A stretch of DNA of 64,000 nucleotides, taken from the NCBI GenBank assembly GCA_030386295.1, contig JANQAO010000001.1, positions 323,546 through 387,545 of the forward strand, written 5' to 3'. The notes beneath the pieces were generated by a model. The model was not told the DNA's origin. It was given only the letters and a program-made list of their open reading frames with translations, and did not search any database. Source of the stretch: Candidatus Persebacteraceae bacterium Df01 (lineage in GTDB: Bacteria > Pseudomonadota > Gammaproteobacteria > Tethybacterales > Persebacteraceae). The position numbers and the translations under genes were made by a program. This document shows, in pieces, positions 1 to 7,742 of the stretch; within the stretch, counting starts at the first letter, position 1, and each line of letters begins with the position of its first letter.

Positions 1-254
1 AGTTGGTAAAGTTTAATCAGGTCTCGTAACCGCGGTGGAATGTTGCAAAAAATTAATCGGCAATTTTTTTTTTGTGCCTCTCGCTTCCACTCAATGAATG
101 CACACACCGCCGCGGTGCTACTGTCTTCTAAATTAGAAGCATTTATTTCAAGAGTTGAATTAGGGTTGATGTGTTTTCGTCCTTCGCTAAAACATATTTC
201 CGCGTTTTCAAAACGCATGGCTGGCGGGCGATAACGGACAATCGCAGAACTCAT
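1..254 (-). CDS. mlaB: MlaB, STAS-domain subunit of the Mla phospholipid transporter (3' end cut by window)
   Basis: The reverse strand is open from an ATG at 254 to the window edge, 84 codons, so the C-terminus is missing. The translation looks like a small STAS domain: the segment NLEDSSTAAVCAFIEW followed by a basic helix and RLIFCNIPPRLRDLIKLY matches the usual strand-helix-strand pattern, with the DSS/T motif at the helix start. In the family MlaB is a cytoplasmic protein that binds the ATPase MlaF and is needed for an active MlaFEDB complex. The ATG overlaps the TGA of mlaC (ATGA), so translation is probably coupled. Position as last gene of mlaFEDCB supports the call. No track or database was used for this partial gene; it was read directly from the bases. 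Confidence 0.8.
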   Translation of the reverse strand, partial: MSSAIVRYRPPAMRFENAEICFSEGRKHINPNSTLEINASNLEDSSTAAVCAFIEWKREAQKKNCRLIFCNIPPRLRDLIKLYQ

Positions 255-847
255 GGTTGGGCTACCATTTTTTCTAGCATTTTAGCCAGCCCGTCAAAAC
301 CGACTTTATTAATCATTCTGCCAAATTGACGCCGAAAATTAGCGATAAGACTAATTCCTTCAACTTTAACATCAATTATCCGCGGTTCGTCACCGGCAAA
401 CAGGTAATCAATACGAGCGCTTTTGTCCTTGCCGCGCACATTCATTACTACCAAAATTTCGCCATTTTCCTGTTGTTTGGCTTTTACTATTTCAGTTTTT
501 TGGTCATCGTATTTTGTCAGCACCTTCGCGTAGGTTTTTTCTAGCAGTTGCTGAAAAGCGGCGATAATGCGTTTTTTTTCTTCGTTGCTGGCGCGTCGCC
601 AGTGTTTGCCGAGTGCCCGTTGAGTGATTTTAGAAAAATTCAGTAGAGGCGATATTTCTTCACGCATAAGCGCTAACGCTGCGTCGGAGTCAAGAGCGTC
701 ATTTTGCTTCAATTCAATCAGTGCGCTCAACATATCATTATTACGCGTTTCCAAGTCGCGGCTAATCTCTTTGGGTGTGGTGGCCGCAGCGCTAACGCTA
801 ACGACAAGTGCCGCTAAAAAAGTTATTAAACGATTTGCCAATTTCAT
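251..847 (-). CDS. mlaC: MlaC, periplasmic phospholipid-binding shuttle protein
   Basis: A 198-residue protein with an N-terminal signal peptide (basic MKLANR, then a hydrophobic stretch ending near SAAATT) and a Tgt2/MlaC fold body. MlaC carries phospholipid across the periplasm between the outer-membrane MlaA-porin complex and the inner-membrane MlaFEDB complex. Recognisable family features are the early LLNFSKITQRALGKHWR segment, the VVMNVRGKDKSARIDYLF beta region and the late VEGISLIANFRRQF motif. It lies 3 bases after mlaD and overlaps mlaB by 4 bases. Length is typical. Little doubt about identity; the lipid it carries is known from the family, not from this sequence. Confidence 0.93.
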   Translation of the reverse strand: MKLANRLITFLAALVVSVSAAATTPKEISRDLETRNNDMLSALIELKQNDALDSDAALALMREEISPLLNFSKITQRALGKHWRRASNEEKKRIIAAFQQLLEKTYAKVLTKYDDQKTEIVKAKQQENGEILVVMNVRGKDKSARIDYLFAGDEPRIIDVKVEGISLIANFRRQFGRMINKVGFDGLAKMLEKMVAQP

Positions 848-850
848 GGC

Positions 851-1315
851 TTACTCCCCTGCTTTGTCGAACAAAAATTTGCTAATTAAGTGTTCCAACA
901 CAATAGCCGAATTACCATGTACCGTAGAATTTTCGGGTACATTTTCTTCTTCGCTGCCTGGTTCAATGGAGATATACTGCCCACCGAGTAAGTTGCTGGA
1001 CACGATAGAAAAAATAGAGTCGATGGGAAATAAATACGGCTTGTCAATGACCAATGTTGCTTCGGCAACAAATTCGTCATTGATAAAATTAATTTCTTTA
1101 ACTCGCCCTACTCGGACACCAGCACTTTTGACCGGAGAACGCGTTACCAGTGAGCCGATATTGTCAAAACGAACTTTGACGAGGTAGCCGCCATCAGCAG
1201 AAATGCTGGTGAGATTAGCAGCCCGTAAAGCGATAAACACTACTGCCACAGCAGCAAACAATACAAAAGCACCGACAGCAAAATCTAACCGTTGGCGCAT
1301 GGCTTTTGTTTGCAT
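851..1315 (-). CDS. mlaD: MlaD, MCE-domain membrane subunit
   Basis: 154 residues: one N-terminal transmembrane helix (about residues 12-32, FAVGAFVLFAAVAVVFIALR) followed by a single MCE domain with SAGVRVGRVKEI and LLGGQYISIEPG, both hallmarks of MlaD. Six MlaD copies form the periplasmic ring through which lipid passes to or from MlaE. The C-terminal tail ALVLEHLISKFLF-like hydrophobic helix seen here (IVLEHLISKFLFDKA) corresponds to the pore helices of the ring. The gene sits between mlaE (4-base spacer) and mlaC (3-base spacer). A second start, ATG at 1300 (MRQRLDF), is possible and would remove five residues. Confidence 0.93.
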   Translation of the reverse strand: MQTKAMRQRLDFAVGAFVLFAAVAVVFIALRAANLTSISADGGYLVKVRFDNIGSLVTRSPVKSAGVRVGRVKEINFINDEFVAEATLVIDKPYLFPIDSIFSIVSSNLLGGQYISIEPGSEEENVPENSTVHGNSAIVLEHLISKFLFDKAGE

Positions 1316-1319
1316 GATT

Positions 1320-2174
1320 TCAGTTTACCATGAACGCAGTGAGAACAAAGTTGAATCCCAGCACGGCCAAGGAGCCCTTAATCACTGTGCGAGTAGTGGC
1401 ATTGGCGACACCTTCCGCTGTGGGCAAACAAAAATAGCCTTCGTAAATAGCGATGAATGTGGCGACAAAACCAAAAAACAGGCTTTTTAGCGTGCCTAAA
1501 ACAAAATCGTCATAAAATAGTACCCGTTGCTGCATTTCTGACCAAAAAACGCCCTCGTCAATGCCAATTTGCGGTACCGCGATGAGGTAAGCACCGATAA
1601 TGCCGACGGCATCAAAATAAATTGTGAGCAACGGTAGTGCGATAAATCCGGCCCAAAGGCGCGGGCTCAATTCGCGGGCAATCGGATCCACTGCCATAAT
1701 TTCCATTGCTGCAATTTGTTCGCTGGCTTTTTTTAATCCGATGGAAGCGGTAATTGATGTGCAAGCACAACCTACAAACAATAGCCCCGAACTAACAGGG
1801 CCGAGCTCGCGAAATAATGTCAGCGCTACGCCGGCACCGATGACTTCCACTTGCCCGTAGCGCGCTAGTAATACATAAAATTGCAAACCTAGAACAAAGC
1901 CTACAAAAATACCGGCTACTAAAATAATAATCAGCGTATTGACGCCGCTAACCTTGAGTTGTTTGATAATTAGTGACGGTCGCCGCAGTGCTGCGCCGCT
2001 AGAACCGATCACGGTTAGAGCGAAGCGTGTTGCTTGTCCCAAATTAAAAAGCGTGCTAACCAGCGGCCAACCAAGCCGTCGAATATAGCCGGCGATGCTG
2101 TAATCTCGCCGGTCACGACCGCGCATTACGTTGTTTTTCTCAGCCTTCGGCGGGGAGTTTGAGTCAGAGCTCAT
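1320..2174 (-). CDS. mlaE: MlaE, permease of the Mla ABC transporter
   Basis: 284 residues, a MlaE/permease-family inner-membrane protein with about five membrane segments. The family motif region FVGFVLGLQFYVLLARYGQVE and the conserved ELGPVSSGLLFVGCACTSI loop are present, followed by MEIMAVDPIARELSPRLWA. MlaE dimerises with two MlaF and carries the lipid at the inner membrane. The first 35 residues are polar and longer than in E. coli. Its ATG at 2174 overlaps the stop of mlaF (ATGA), giving translational coupling and a 1:1 output of ATPase and permease. Confidence 0.93.
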   Translation of the reverse strand: MSSDSNSPPKAEKNNVMRGRDRRDYSIAGYIRRLGWPLVSTLFNLGQATRFALTVIGSSGAALRRPSLIIKQLKVSGVNTLIIILVAGIFVGFVLGLQFYVLLARYGQVEVIGAGVALTLFRELGPVSSGLLFVGCACTSITASIGLKKASEQIAAMEIMAVDPIARELSPRLWAGFIALPLLTIYFDAVGIIGAYLIAVPQIGIDEGVFWSEMQQRVLFYDDFVLGTLKSLFFGFVATFIAIYEGYFCLPTAEGVANATTRTVIKGSLAVLGFNFVLTAFMVN

Positions 2175-2983
2175 GTGTTGCTACGCAATCCCATGTCTTG
2201 TACCAGTGGCGGTGCTGGTTGGTGAAACGGCAATGGTCCGTCAGTGCTGGCATCAACAAATTGGCGCACATAGGGCAGCGAGGAATTTTGCATTTCAGCT
2301 GGCGAACCTTGGGCGACAATTTCACCTTGCCACATAAGATACACGTAATCTACAATACGAAACGACTCTGCTACATCGTGAGTGACGATAATGGAAGTGG
2401 CATTGAGGGCAGCGTTGAGCTTGTGAATCAACCGCGCTGTTATCGCTAAAGAAATGGGGTCTAGTCCGGCAAAGGGTTCGTCGTACAAAATCAATTTAGG
2501 GTCCATTGCCACCGCTCTCGCCAATGCTACGCGCCGTTGCATGCCACCGGATAATTCTGATGGAAACAGCCGTGCTGAACCGCGTAAGCCAACGCCTTCT
2601 AATTTGAGCATGACAACATCGTGAATCGTTGATGGCGATAAATTAAAGTGTTCACGTAGCGGAAAAGCTACATTGTCAAACACCGACAGGTCGGTGAACA
2701 GACCGCCAAATTGAAACAGAACACCCACTTCGCGGCGCAATTCGTACATGTCAGAACGACTGATGTTAGTGAGTGGGCGTCCTAGCAGTGTCACTTCCCC
2801 CTCGCCTTCGGATTTGACTTGACCACAAATGTTACGTAACAGCGTGGTTTTACCGCTACCACTACCGCCCATGAAGGCAACCACTTGACCGTGCGGGATA
2901 ACAAGCGAAATGTCGTTCAAAATTTGCCGACGGGAATCGTATGCGAACGATAGATTGGATATTTCCAAGGCATTTTCAGGCAC
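2171..2983 (-). CDS. mlaF: MlaF, ATP-binding subunit of the Mla transporter
   Basis: 270-residue ABC ATPase. Visible motifs are Walker A GGSGSGKTTLL (about residues 39-49), the Q-loop LFQFGGLF, the signature LSGGMQRRVALARA and Walker B LILYDEPFAGLDP, then the switch His in VTHDVAES. MlaF powers phospholipid movement with MlaE, MlaD and MlaB at the inner membrane. It is the first gene of the operon and is divergent from erpA across a 327-base spacer where a candidate minus-strand promoter lies. The C-terminus is somewhat long and proline-rich. Confidence 0.95.
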   Translation of the reverse strand: MPENALEISNLSFAYDSRRQILNDISLVIPHGQVVAFMGGSGSGKTTLLRNICGQVKSEGEGEVTLLGRPLTNISRSDMYELRREVGVLFQFGGLFTDLSVFDNVAFPLREHFNLSPSTIHDVVMLKLEGVGLRGSARLFPSELSGGMQRRVALARAVAMDPKLILYDEPFAGLDPISLAITARLIHKLNAALNATSIIVTHDVAESFRIVDYVYLMWQGEIVAQGSPAEMQNSSLPYVRQFVDASTDGPLPFHQPAPPLVQDMGLRSNT

Positions 2984-2989
2984 AGTTAA

Positions 2990-3017
2990 ATTCTATCACG
3001 CGACACCTGTTTATGAA
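2990..3017 (-). promoter_or_regulatory. Candidate sigma70 promoter of mlaFEDCB
   Basis: On the reverse strand TTCATA (3017-3012), a 16-base spacer, and TAGAAT (2995-2990) resemble -35 and -10 boxes. This would put the transcript start just upstream of the mlaF ATG at 2983, leaving almost no leader, so a more distal promoter is equally possible. Confidence 0.3.
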
Positions 3018-3201
3018 TTTGGACGAAGGGTTTATTTGTATGGATAACTCAAGAAGAAATAGCTAAAAAATCGTTTCGGCACGTGAAAAAAAGCTAAGAA
3101 ATTGGTAAAGATACGGCGTGTTTGTTCTAATTAATATTTATGAAAGTATTTGTTGGCGAGCGATAACTATCAAGTTAATGAAAGTATGCTTTCTTGCTGT
3201 A

Positions 3202-3230
3202 TTGACAATGCACTTCGTTACTGATAGCAT
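3202..3230 (+). promoter_or_regulatory. Candidate sigma70 promoter of erpA
   Basis: A perfect TTGACA at 3202-3207, a 17-base spacer and TAGCAT at 3225-3230 (four of six to TATAAT) sit about 80 bases before the erpA ATG. This is the best promoter-like pair in the spacer on the plus strand. Confidence 0.5.
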
Positions 3231-3310
3231 TACGAAATTGTATTTCTTTCTTTTTGGCTGAATGAAACAGTCAAAAAATATTCTTCAGTCTTTCCAATAA
3301 CACTTCTATT

Positions 3311-3709
3311 ATGTCTTTTCCGACACCTAAAATTGACAATGCCGATACCGATGCTGTCAGCACCACGCCTGCTAATGTTGCCATTGATGTTATCTTTACC
3401 GATAGTGCGGCAAAAAAGGTTAAAGCACTTATTGAAGAAGAGCAAAACCCAGCACTCATGTTGCGGGTGTTTATTTCAGGCGGGGGTTGTTCTGGCTTTC
3501 AATATGGCTTTAGTTTTGACGAAGAGTGTGCCAGTGATGATTTTACTGTGAAAAAAAATGGTGTCACGGTGCTGGTTGATGCTATGAGTTATCAATATCT
3601 TATTGGCGCCGAAATTGACTATCGCGAAGGATTGGAAGGTTCTCAATTTGTTATTCGCAATCCTAACGTAACTTCTACTTGCGGTTGCGGTTCTTCTTTT
3701 TCGGCTTGA
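3311..3709 (+). CDS. erpA: ErpA, A-type iron-sulfur cluster insertion protein
   Basis: 132 residues. The C-terminal HesB/IscA-type domain has the three cluster-binding cysteines in [11 protein letters not shown] and STCGCGSSF, the pattern of A-type carriers. The first 30 residues are a variable, polar extension before the domain begins at [17 protein letters not shown]. ErpA takes [4Fe-4S] or [2Fe-2S] clusters from the assembly machinery and hands them to target enzymes. The call ErpA over IscA rests on the [21 protein letters not shown] style of sequence and on the stand-alone position outside an isc operon. It is a single gene convergent with ctaB. Confidence 0.9.
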   Translation: MSFPTPKIDNADTDAVSTTPANVAIDVIFTDSAAKKVKALIEEEQNPALMLRVFISGGGCSGFQYGFSFDEECASDDFTVKKNGVTVLVDAMSYQYLIGAEIDYREGLEGSQFVIRNPNVTSTCGCGSSFSA

Positions 3710-3841
3710 TTTTTTAGACCGGTTCCATAGGGTTCCGTACGGGTTCGCGTTGAGCTAACCAATTTTATAAAACATAAAATCAAAAAAATCAGGACCTTAT
3801 TGAAAAAGGGCAGTCTCTTTATCGGAGAAGGAAAAATCGTT

Positions 3842-4729
3842 TTATGAAAAAGTAGCGCCGACAAAGGCGTCTACAAACATTGCCGCAAACAGTAACGCCA
3901 AATAGGTGATGGAGTACGAAAACAAGCGTCGCCCGTCGTCGTCGGCTAGTGTTTGTCGCAACCGCCACGACAGTCGGATAAAACGTATTCCTAAAAATGC
4001 GGCGGCAGATAGATAAATTATGCCCGACATACCAGCGATAAATGGCAGTAGCGATACTGCGAGCAGGATGATGCCATAGAGCACAATTTGTGTGGCGGTA
4101 AAGCGTTTGCCGTGCGTGACTGGTAGCATGGGAAGACCGGCACGGGCATAATCATCAGCGCGATACAGTGCCAATGCCCAGAAATGCGGTGGTGTCCAAA
4201 CAAAAATAATGAGAAACAAGAGTAACGGCTCAAAGGTTAACGTTCCCGACACCGCCAGCCAGCCGAGTAACGGTGGCATGGCACCGGACGCGCCGCCGAT
4301 AACAATATTTTGTGGTGTTGCGCGCTTGAGATACAGGGTATATACCACCGTATAACCGAAAAAGGTCGCCGCTGTCATCAACGCCGTCAGCACGCCACCA
4401 AATCGTACTGTTAGCCATAAACCAGATATGCCTAATAGTATAGAAAAGCCTGCCGCCTCCGGCAAGTTAATACGCCCTGCCGGCAGCGGTCTAAAACGGG
4501 TGCGTTTCATTACTGAGTCAACATAGCTTTCCACCATGCAGTTGCAGGCTGCTGCTGCTGCCGATACTAGCGTAATGCCGAGTAGCGTTAAGCACACGGC
4601 AGCTGGGTCTGCTGGGTGTTGCAACATAGCCAGTGCCGAGCCGACGGCAGCAGTAAAAGCGATAAGTGCTACTACTCGTGGTTTGGTGAGAGCCAAAAAA
4701 TCACGCGCTAGTAGAGCAGCTGAAATCAT
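3842..4729 (-). CDS. ctaB: Protoheme IX farnesyltransferase (heme O synthase)
   Basis: Read from the ATG at 4729, which overlaps the ctaA stop (ATGA), the protein has 295 residues; a longer open frame upstream lies inside ctaA and is unlikely. It is a UbiA-type prenyltransferase with about eight or nine membrane helices. The two prenyl-diphosphate/Mg sites are visible: NCMVESYVDSVMKRTRFRPL near residue 60 and YRADDYARAGLPMLPVTHG near residue 190. The enzyme adds farnesyl to heme B to give heme O, which CtaA turns into heme A for cytochrome c oxidase. The oxidase genes themselves are not in the window. Confidence 0.95.
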   Translation of the reverse strand: MISAALLARDFLALTKPRVVALIAFTAAVGSALAMLQHPADPAAVCLTLLGITLVSAAAAACNCMVESYVDSVMKRTRFRPLPAGRINLPEAAGFSILLGISGLWLTVRFGGVLTALMTAATFFGYTVVYTLYLKRATPQNIVIGGASGAMPPLLGWLAVSGTLTFEPLLLFLIIFVWTPPHFWALALYRADDYARAGLPMLPVTHGKRFTATQIVLYGIILLAVSLLPFIAGMSGIIYLSAAAFLGIRFIRLSWRLRQTLADDDGRRLFSYSITYLALLFAAMFVDAFVGATFS

Positions 4730-5703
4730 GCTGCGGTGGACGGCGTAAATAATTTCGCCGTAAGCGCTCCCACGGAGGCGGCAAGCAAGGCGGCAATACC
4801 ATTGTGTGCTACGGCTGCCCATATTGGTAAACCGGCAACCACATTGATAATGCCTAGCGCAATTTGGGCTGTCAACAACACGAGTAGTCCCACCGCACCG
4901 CCGCGCATGCCGTGCCGCCACAACAGTATTGCAAAAAAGCTCAATACCACCGAGGCGACGAGTGCGCCAATGCGGTGCACCCAATGAATGGTGGCTAGTG
5001 CCGCGCTACTAATGGGAGATCCATCCATATTTTTGTGTAGTGCACGTTCCAATTCAAATCCTCGCCAATCCAACACTGGTGGTGTCCAGCCGTTTTGGCA
5101 TAAGGGAAAATCAGGACAAGCCAGTGCTGCATAATTAGTGCTTACCCAGCCACCCAAAAATATTTGCATTGCTAGTGTTGCGGCAGCTAACACAGCAACA
5201 ATACGCAAAATTGTCGGTGCGCGAGTTGGCGGGCGTGTTGCTAGCGCATAGGCAATGGTGGCAATAATTAATAATCCGCCTAACAGGTGTGACGATACCA
5301 CGAGCGGACGCAATCTATCGGTGACGGTTAGCATTCCCAGCAATGCTTGTCCGGCTACCAACACAGCCAGCACAGTTGGTGCATAGTTGCGCATAACTTT
5401 TCCACCAGTAGGAGTAGAGCGCAGAGATAGTACGGCGGCGGCAAACAACACCAAACCTAGCAGACCGGCGATATAACGGTGGCCGACTTCAATCCATGCT
5501 TTGCGCGGATCCAGAGGCCAATCTGGTGAGTGGGCAGCAGCGGTAGCGGCATCCGGCACACCGATAAGTTGTCCATAACAAGCGGGCCAGTCAGGACATC
5601 CCAATCCGGCGTCGGACAAACGGGTAAAAGCACCGGCAACAATAACAAGTAATGCTAACGGTGCCGCAGCGGCTAGCAGCCCGCGTGTAGATAGTTTTAT
5701 CAT
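4726..5703 (-). CDS. ctaA: Heme A synthase
   Basis: 325 residues from ATG 5703; a GTG at 5712 that overlaps ppsR is an alternative. CtaA oxidises heme O to heme A in the inner membrane. Eight membrane segments are apparent in two related halves. The heme-ligand histidines can be seen in EVGHRYIAG, VSSHLLGG, IHWVHRIGA and AVAHNGIAA. Each half also carries a cysteine loop, GCPDWPACYGQ and CPDFPLCQNGW, whose disulfide is a known family feature. It lies in a ppsR-ctaA-ctaB unit with overlapping ends, so the two heme A enzymes are almost certainly co-translated. Confidence 0.95.
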   Translation of the reverse strand: MIKLSTRGLLAAAAPLALLVIVAGAFTRLSDAGLGCPDWPACYGQLIGVPDAATAAAHSPDWPLDPRKAWIEVGHRYIAGLLGLVLFAAAVLSLRSTPTGGKVMRNYAPTVLAVLVAGQALLGMLTVTDRLRPLVVSSHLLGGLLIIATIAYALATRPPTRAPTILRIVAVLAAATLAMQIFLGGWVSTNYAALACPDFPLCQNGWTPPVLDWRGFELERALHKNMDGSPISSAALATIHWVHRIGALVASVVLSFFAILLWRHGMRGGAVGLLVLLTAQIALGIINVVAGLPIWAAVAHNGIAALLAASVGALTAKLFTPSTAA

Positions 5704-5704
5704 G

Positions 5705-6523
5705 TTATCCACCCGCTTGTCGCAACAAGGCGGATTCTTTTAGGATTTTGGAGGATAGTTCTTCTACCGAACGGTTAGTGGTATCTAGATATGGAATGCC
5801 GTTTGCTTTGTACAGTCGTAACGCCGCACGGACTTCGCGTTCGCATTTTTCGGATTTGGCGTATTGGCTGCCGGGGCGTCTTTGTTCGCGAATTTGTGTT
5901 AGCCGCGTTGGTTCTATGGTTAGGCCGTAAAGTTTATTTTTATAGGGCGCAAGCGTAGTGGGAATAGCGTCATCCGCCAAGTCTTCATCAACTAACGGAT
6001 AGTTGGCTGCAAAAACGCCAAAATGCAGAGCTAAATACAGCGATGTTGGTGTTTTCCCCGAACGTGATACACCGATGAGGACAATGTCAGCGTTGTGTAG
6101 TCCCTGCAAGCGGGCACCATCATCAAAGCCCATGGCGAAGTTGAGCGCGTCAATGCGTCGCTGATAGTCACGGTCGCGCATAGAATGCGCGCGCCCCGCA
6201 GAGTGTAAAGCAGTGATACCAAGCTCTTCTTCAATGGGACGAACAAAAATTTCTAAACAATCCATGGTGAGCGCGCCGCTTTGACGGATGACGTCAGCCA
6301 GTATTTCGTCGGCAAAAGTATAAAAAATAAGCGGACGGGCACCATCGTGTTCGCTGGCGGCTTGGATTTGTCGGACGGTATCGGCGGCTTTTTGCGGAGT
6401 GTCAACAAATGCGAGAGTTTGTTCGGCAAACGTAACGCCATCAAATTGTGACAGTACACTGCGCCCCAGTGCTTCTACTGTTATGCCAGTGCTGTCAGAA
6501 ATAAAGAAAACAGAGCGTTTCAT
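5705..6523 (-). CDS. ppsR: Phosphoenolpyruvate synthase regulatory protein (PSRP, DUF299)
   Basis: 272 residues of the DUF299 family. Such proteins both phosphorylate (ADP-dependent) and dephosphorylate PEP synthase, or PPDK in other lineages. The N-terminus VFFISDSTGITVEALGRS and the P-loop GVSRSGKTPTSLYLA (about residues 150-165) are diagnostic, as is the C-terminal IPYLDTTNRSVEELSSKIL. The gene for its target, ppsA, is not in the window; in many proteobacteria the two are adjacent and divergent, so here they have been separated. The ctaA start follows directly, placing ppsR first in a unit with heme A synthesis. Confidence 0.93.
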   Translation of the reverse strand: MKRSVFFISDSTGITVEALGRSVLSQFDGVTFAEQTLAFVDTPQKAADTVRQIQAASEHDGARPLIFYTFADEILADVIRQSGALTMDCLEIFVRPIEEELGITALHSAGRAHSMRDRDYQRRIDALNFAMGFDDGARLQGLHNADIVLIGVSRSGKTPTSLYLALHFGVFAANYPLVDEDLADDAIPTTLAPYKNKLYGLTIEPTRLTQIREQRRPGSQYAKSEKCEREVRAALRLYKANGIPYLDTTNRSVEELSSKILKESALLRQAGG

Positions 6524-6585
6524 AAGGAAGCAATTTTATCAGTTTGCTGCGAGTGCAAGAGGTGCGAGGTTGCCAGCGTAATCTT

Positions 6586-6603
6586 TTACTTTAATTAAAG
6601 TAA
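6586..6603. repeat. 18-base perfect palindrome upstream of ppsR
   Basis: TTACTTTAATTAAAGTAA reads the same on both strands. It lies between the ppsR start and the end of the VOC-family gene, in a 155-base spacer. It could be an operator for ppsR or part of a weak bidirectional terminator; with no GC in the stem core, an operator is the better guess. Confidence 0.5.
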
Positions 6604-6678
6604 TCGCAGATTGCCAATGTTTCGCTAGTCTTTTGAAGCCGCCGCTGTTTCTCTTTGGTGGACGGAATGTTGTGCGGA

Positions 6679-7140
6679 TTATTCGGCGTCAAAATTTGGC
6701 ATTTTGGACTCGTCAAATTCACCGACTTTGGTTGCTAGCGACCATTCGTAGCCGTCGGGGTCGGTGACGCTGCATATGCGATCACCCCAAAACATATCCG
6801 CTGGTTCGCAACCGGCGATGGCACCGGCGGCAACGGCGCGTTTAAAAGCGGCATCCACATCTTCAAAATACACATACATATTAGCGGGTGAATTAACTCC
6901 GCTGGTGGCGGGCGATTTTTTGTCACCAACATAGGGGGCGTCTTCGGGGGAAAACATGATGACTGCCTCACCGTAGTGAGTCATATCTATATGATAGATT
7001 TTTCCGTTTGGTCCGGACATGACATTTTGACGAACAAATCCAAAAGCGGATTCGTAAAATTTGGCGGTAGCAAGTGAATCGCGAACGATTAAATAAGGGA
7101 TGACAATTCCACAATCATCAGGTTTCCATGGTTTGTTCAT
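6679..7140 (-). CDS. VOC-family (glyoxalase/bleomycin-resistance-like) protein
   Basis: 153 residues with two beta-alpha-beta-beta-beta modules of the vicinal oxygen chelate fold. The first begins at VIPYLIVRDSLATAKFYESAFGF and the second at NMYVYFEDVDAAFKRAVAAGA, closing with ICSVTDPDGYEWSLAT. Members bind a divalent metal and act as isomerases, dioxygenases or drug-binding proteins; the substrate here cannot be told. The tail after YEWSLAT is acidic. The gene stands alone, read toward ppsR, with a long AT-rich spacer upstream. Confidence 0.75.
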   Translation of the reverse strand: MNKPWKPDDCGIVIPYLIVRDSLATAKFYESAFGFVRQNVMSGPNGKIYHIDMTHYGEAVIMFSPEDAPYVGDKKSPATSGVNSPANMYVYFEDVDAAFKRAVAAGAIAGCEPADMFWGDRICSVTDPDGYEWSLATKVGEFDESKMPNFDAE

Positions 7141-7742
7141 GAGAGTTTCTCCGGTAATAAAAATTTTGGGGATTATCCCGTTAACTTGACAGCTTTCATA
7201 TCATCTAATTTGGGTTACTTGAGTTATTCTTTTTTATTTTATTCTCATAATAATTTTTTTTCAGTCATAAATACTCAGCTTTAATGTATTTTCTAATTCT
7301 TTTTCAGCCGTTATAATTAACTATCAATTTCTTATAAGCAATGTTTTTTCCAAACAAACTGCTCCTTCTATCTTTTGTGTTTATTTGTTAGTTCCCCTCG
7401 GTTACATAGCTGTCAATATGTTTCTTGCTGTGGCGGAAAGTCTCGTTATAGCCTATTTTTAGTATTACTCAAACGCTTTCTTTAATTAAATGATTTACTA
7501 TTAATTTGTCATAACCGTTGATAGGGTTGTAAAACCTCGCTTAGCGCTTACATTCTCAAACGATCTAACAATTACTTTGCTGTCTCTTTTCTTTATTCTA
7601 TGTACTGTGCTTTTTTCGGTGCTGTTTTCTCCCATTAAAACAGTGAACGTTTTTGATAATAAATTCGGCTATTTTCATTTTTTATTCTTTGAATTTATAT
7701 CGTGTATCAGTGCATCACAGGGAAAATGTGGCGAGCAGAGTA
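7141..7742. other. 602-base AT-rich gene-free region
   Basis: No credible gene. The stretch is strongly AT-rich with runs of T. One 60-codon open frame (7577-7759) codes for a phenylalanine- and leucine-rich string of the kind random T-rich DNA gives, has no ribosome site and runs into yoaA. There is no tRNA, repeat or recognisable pseudogene. It may be a decayed gene or simply the upstream region of the VOC gene. Confidence 0.6.

Larger units (their letters stand above)
2984..3310. other. Divergent intergenic region between mlaF and erpA
   Basis: 327 bases without a credible gene, AT-rich, holding the promoters of the two divergent units (described separately). The octamer GAAAGTAT-like string occurs twice (TATGAAAGTATT and AATGAAAGTATG, about 3140-3190), which could be a regulator site, but two short matches in AT-rich DNA are weak. 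No IscR-type site was recognised with confidence. Confidence 0.6.

Noticed and set aside
624-1187. A 187-codon plus-strand open frame across mlaC/mlaD
   Set aside because: Antisense to two certain genes, no ribosome site or family motif.
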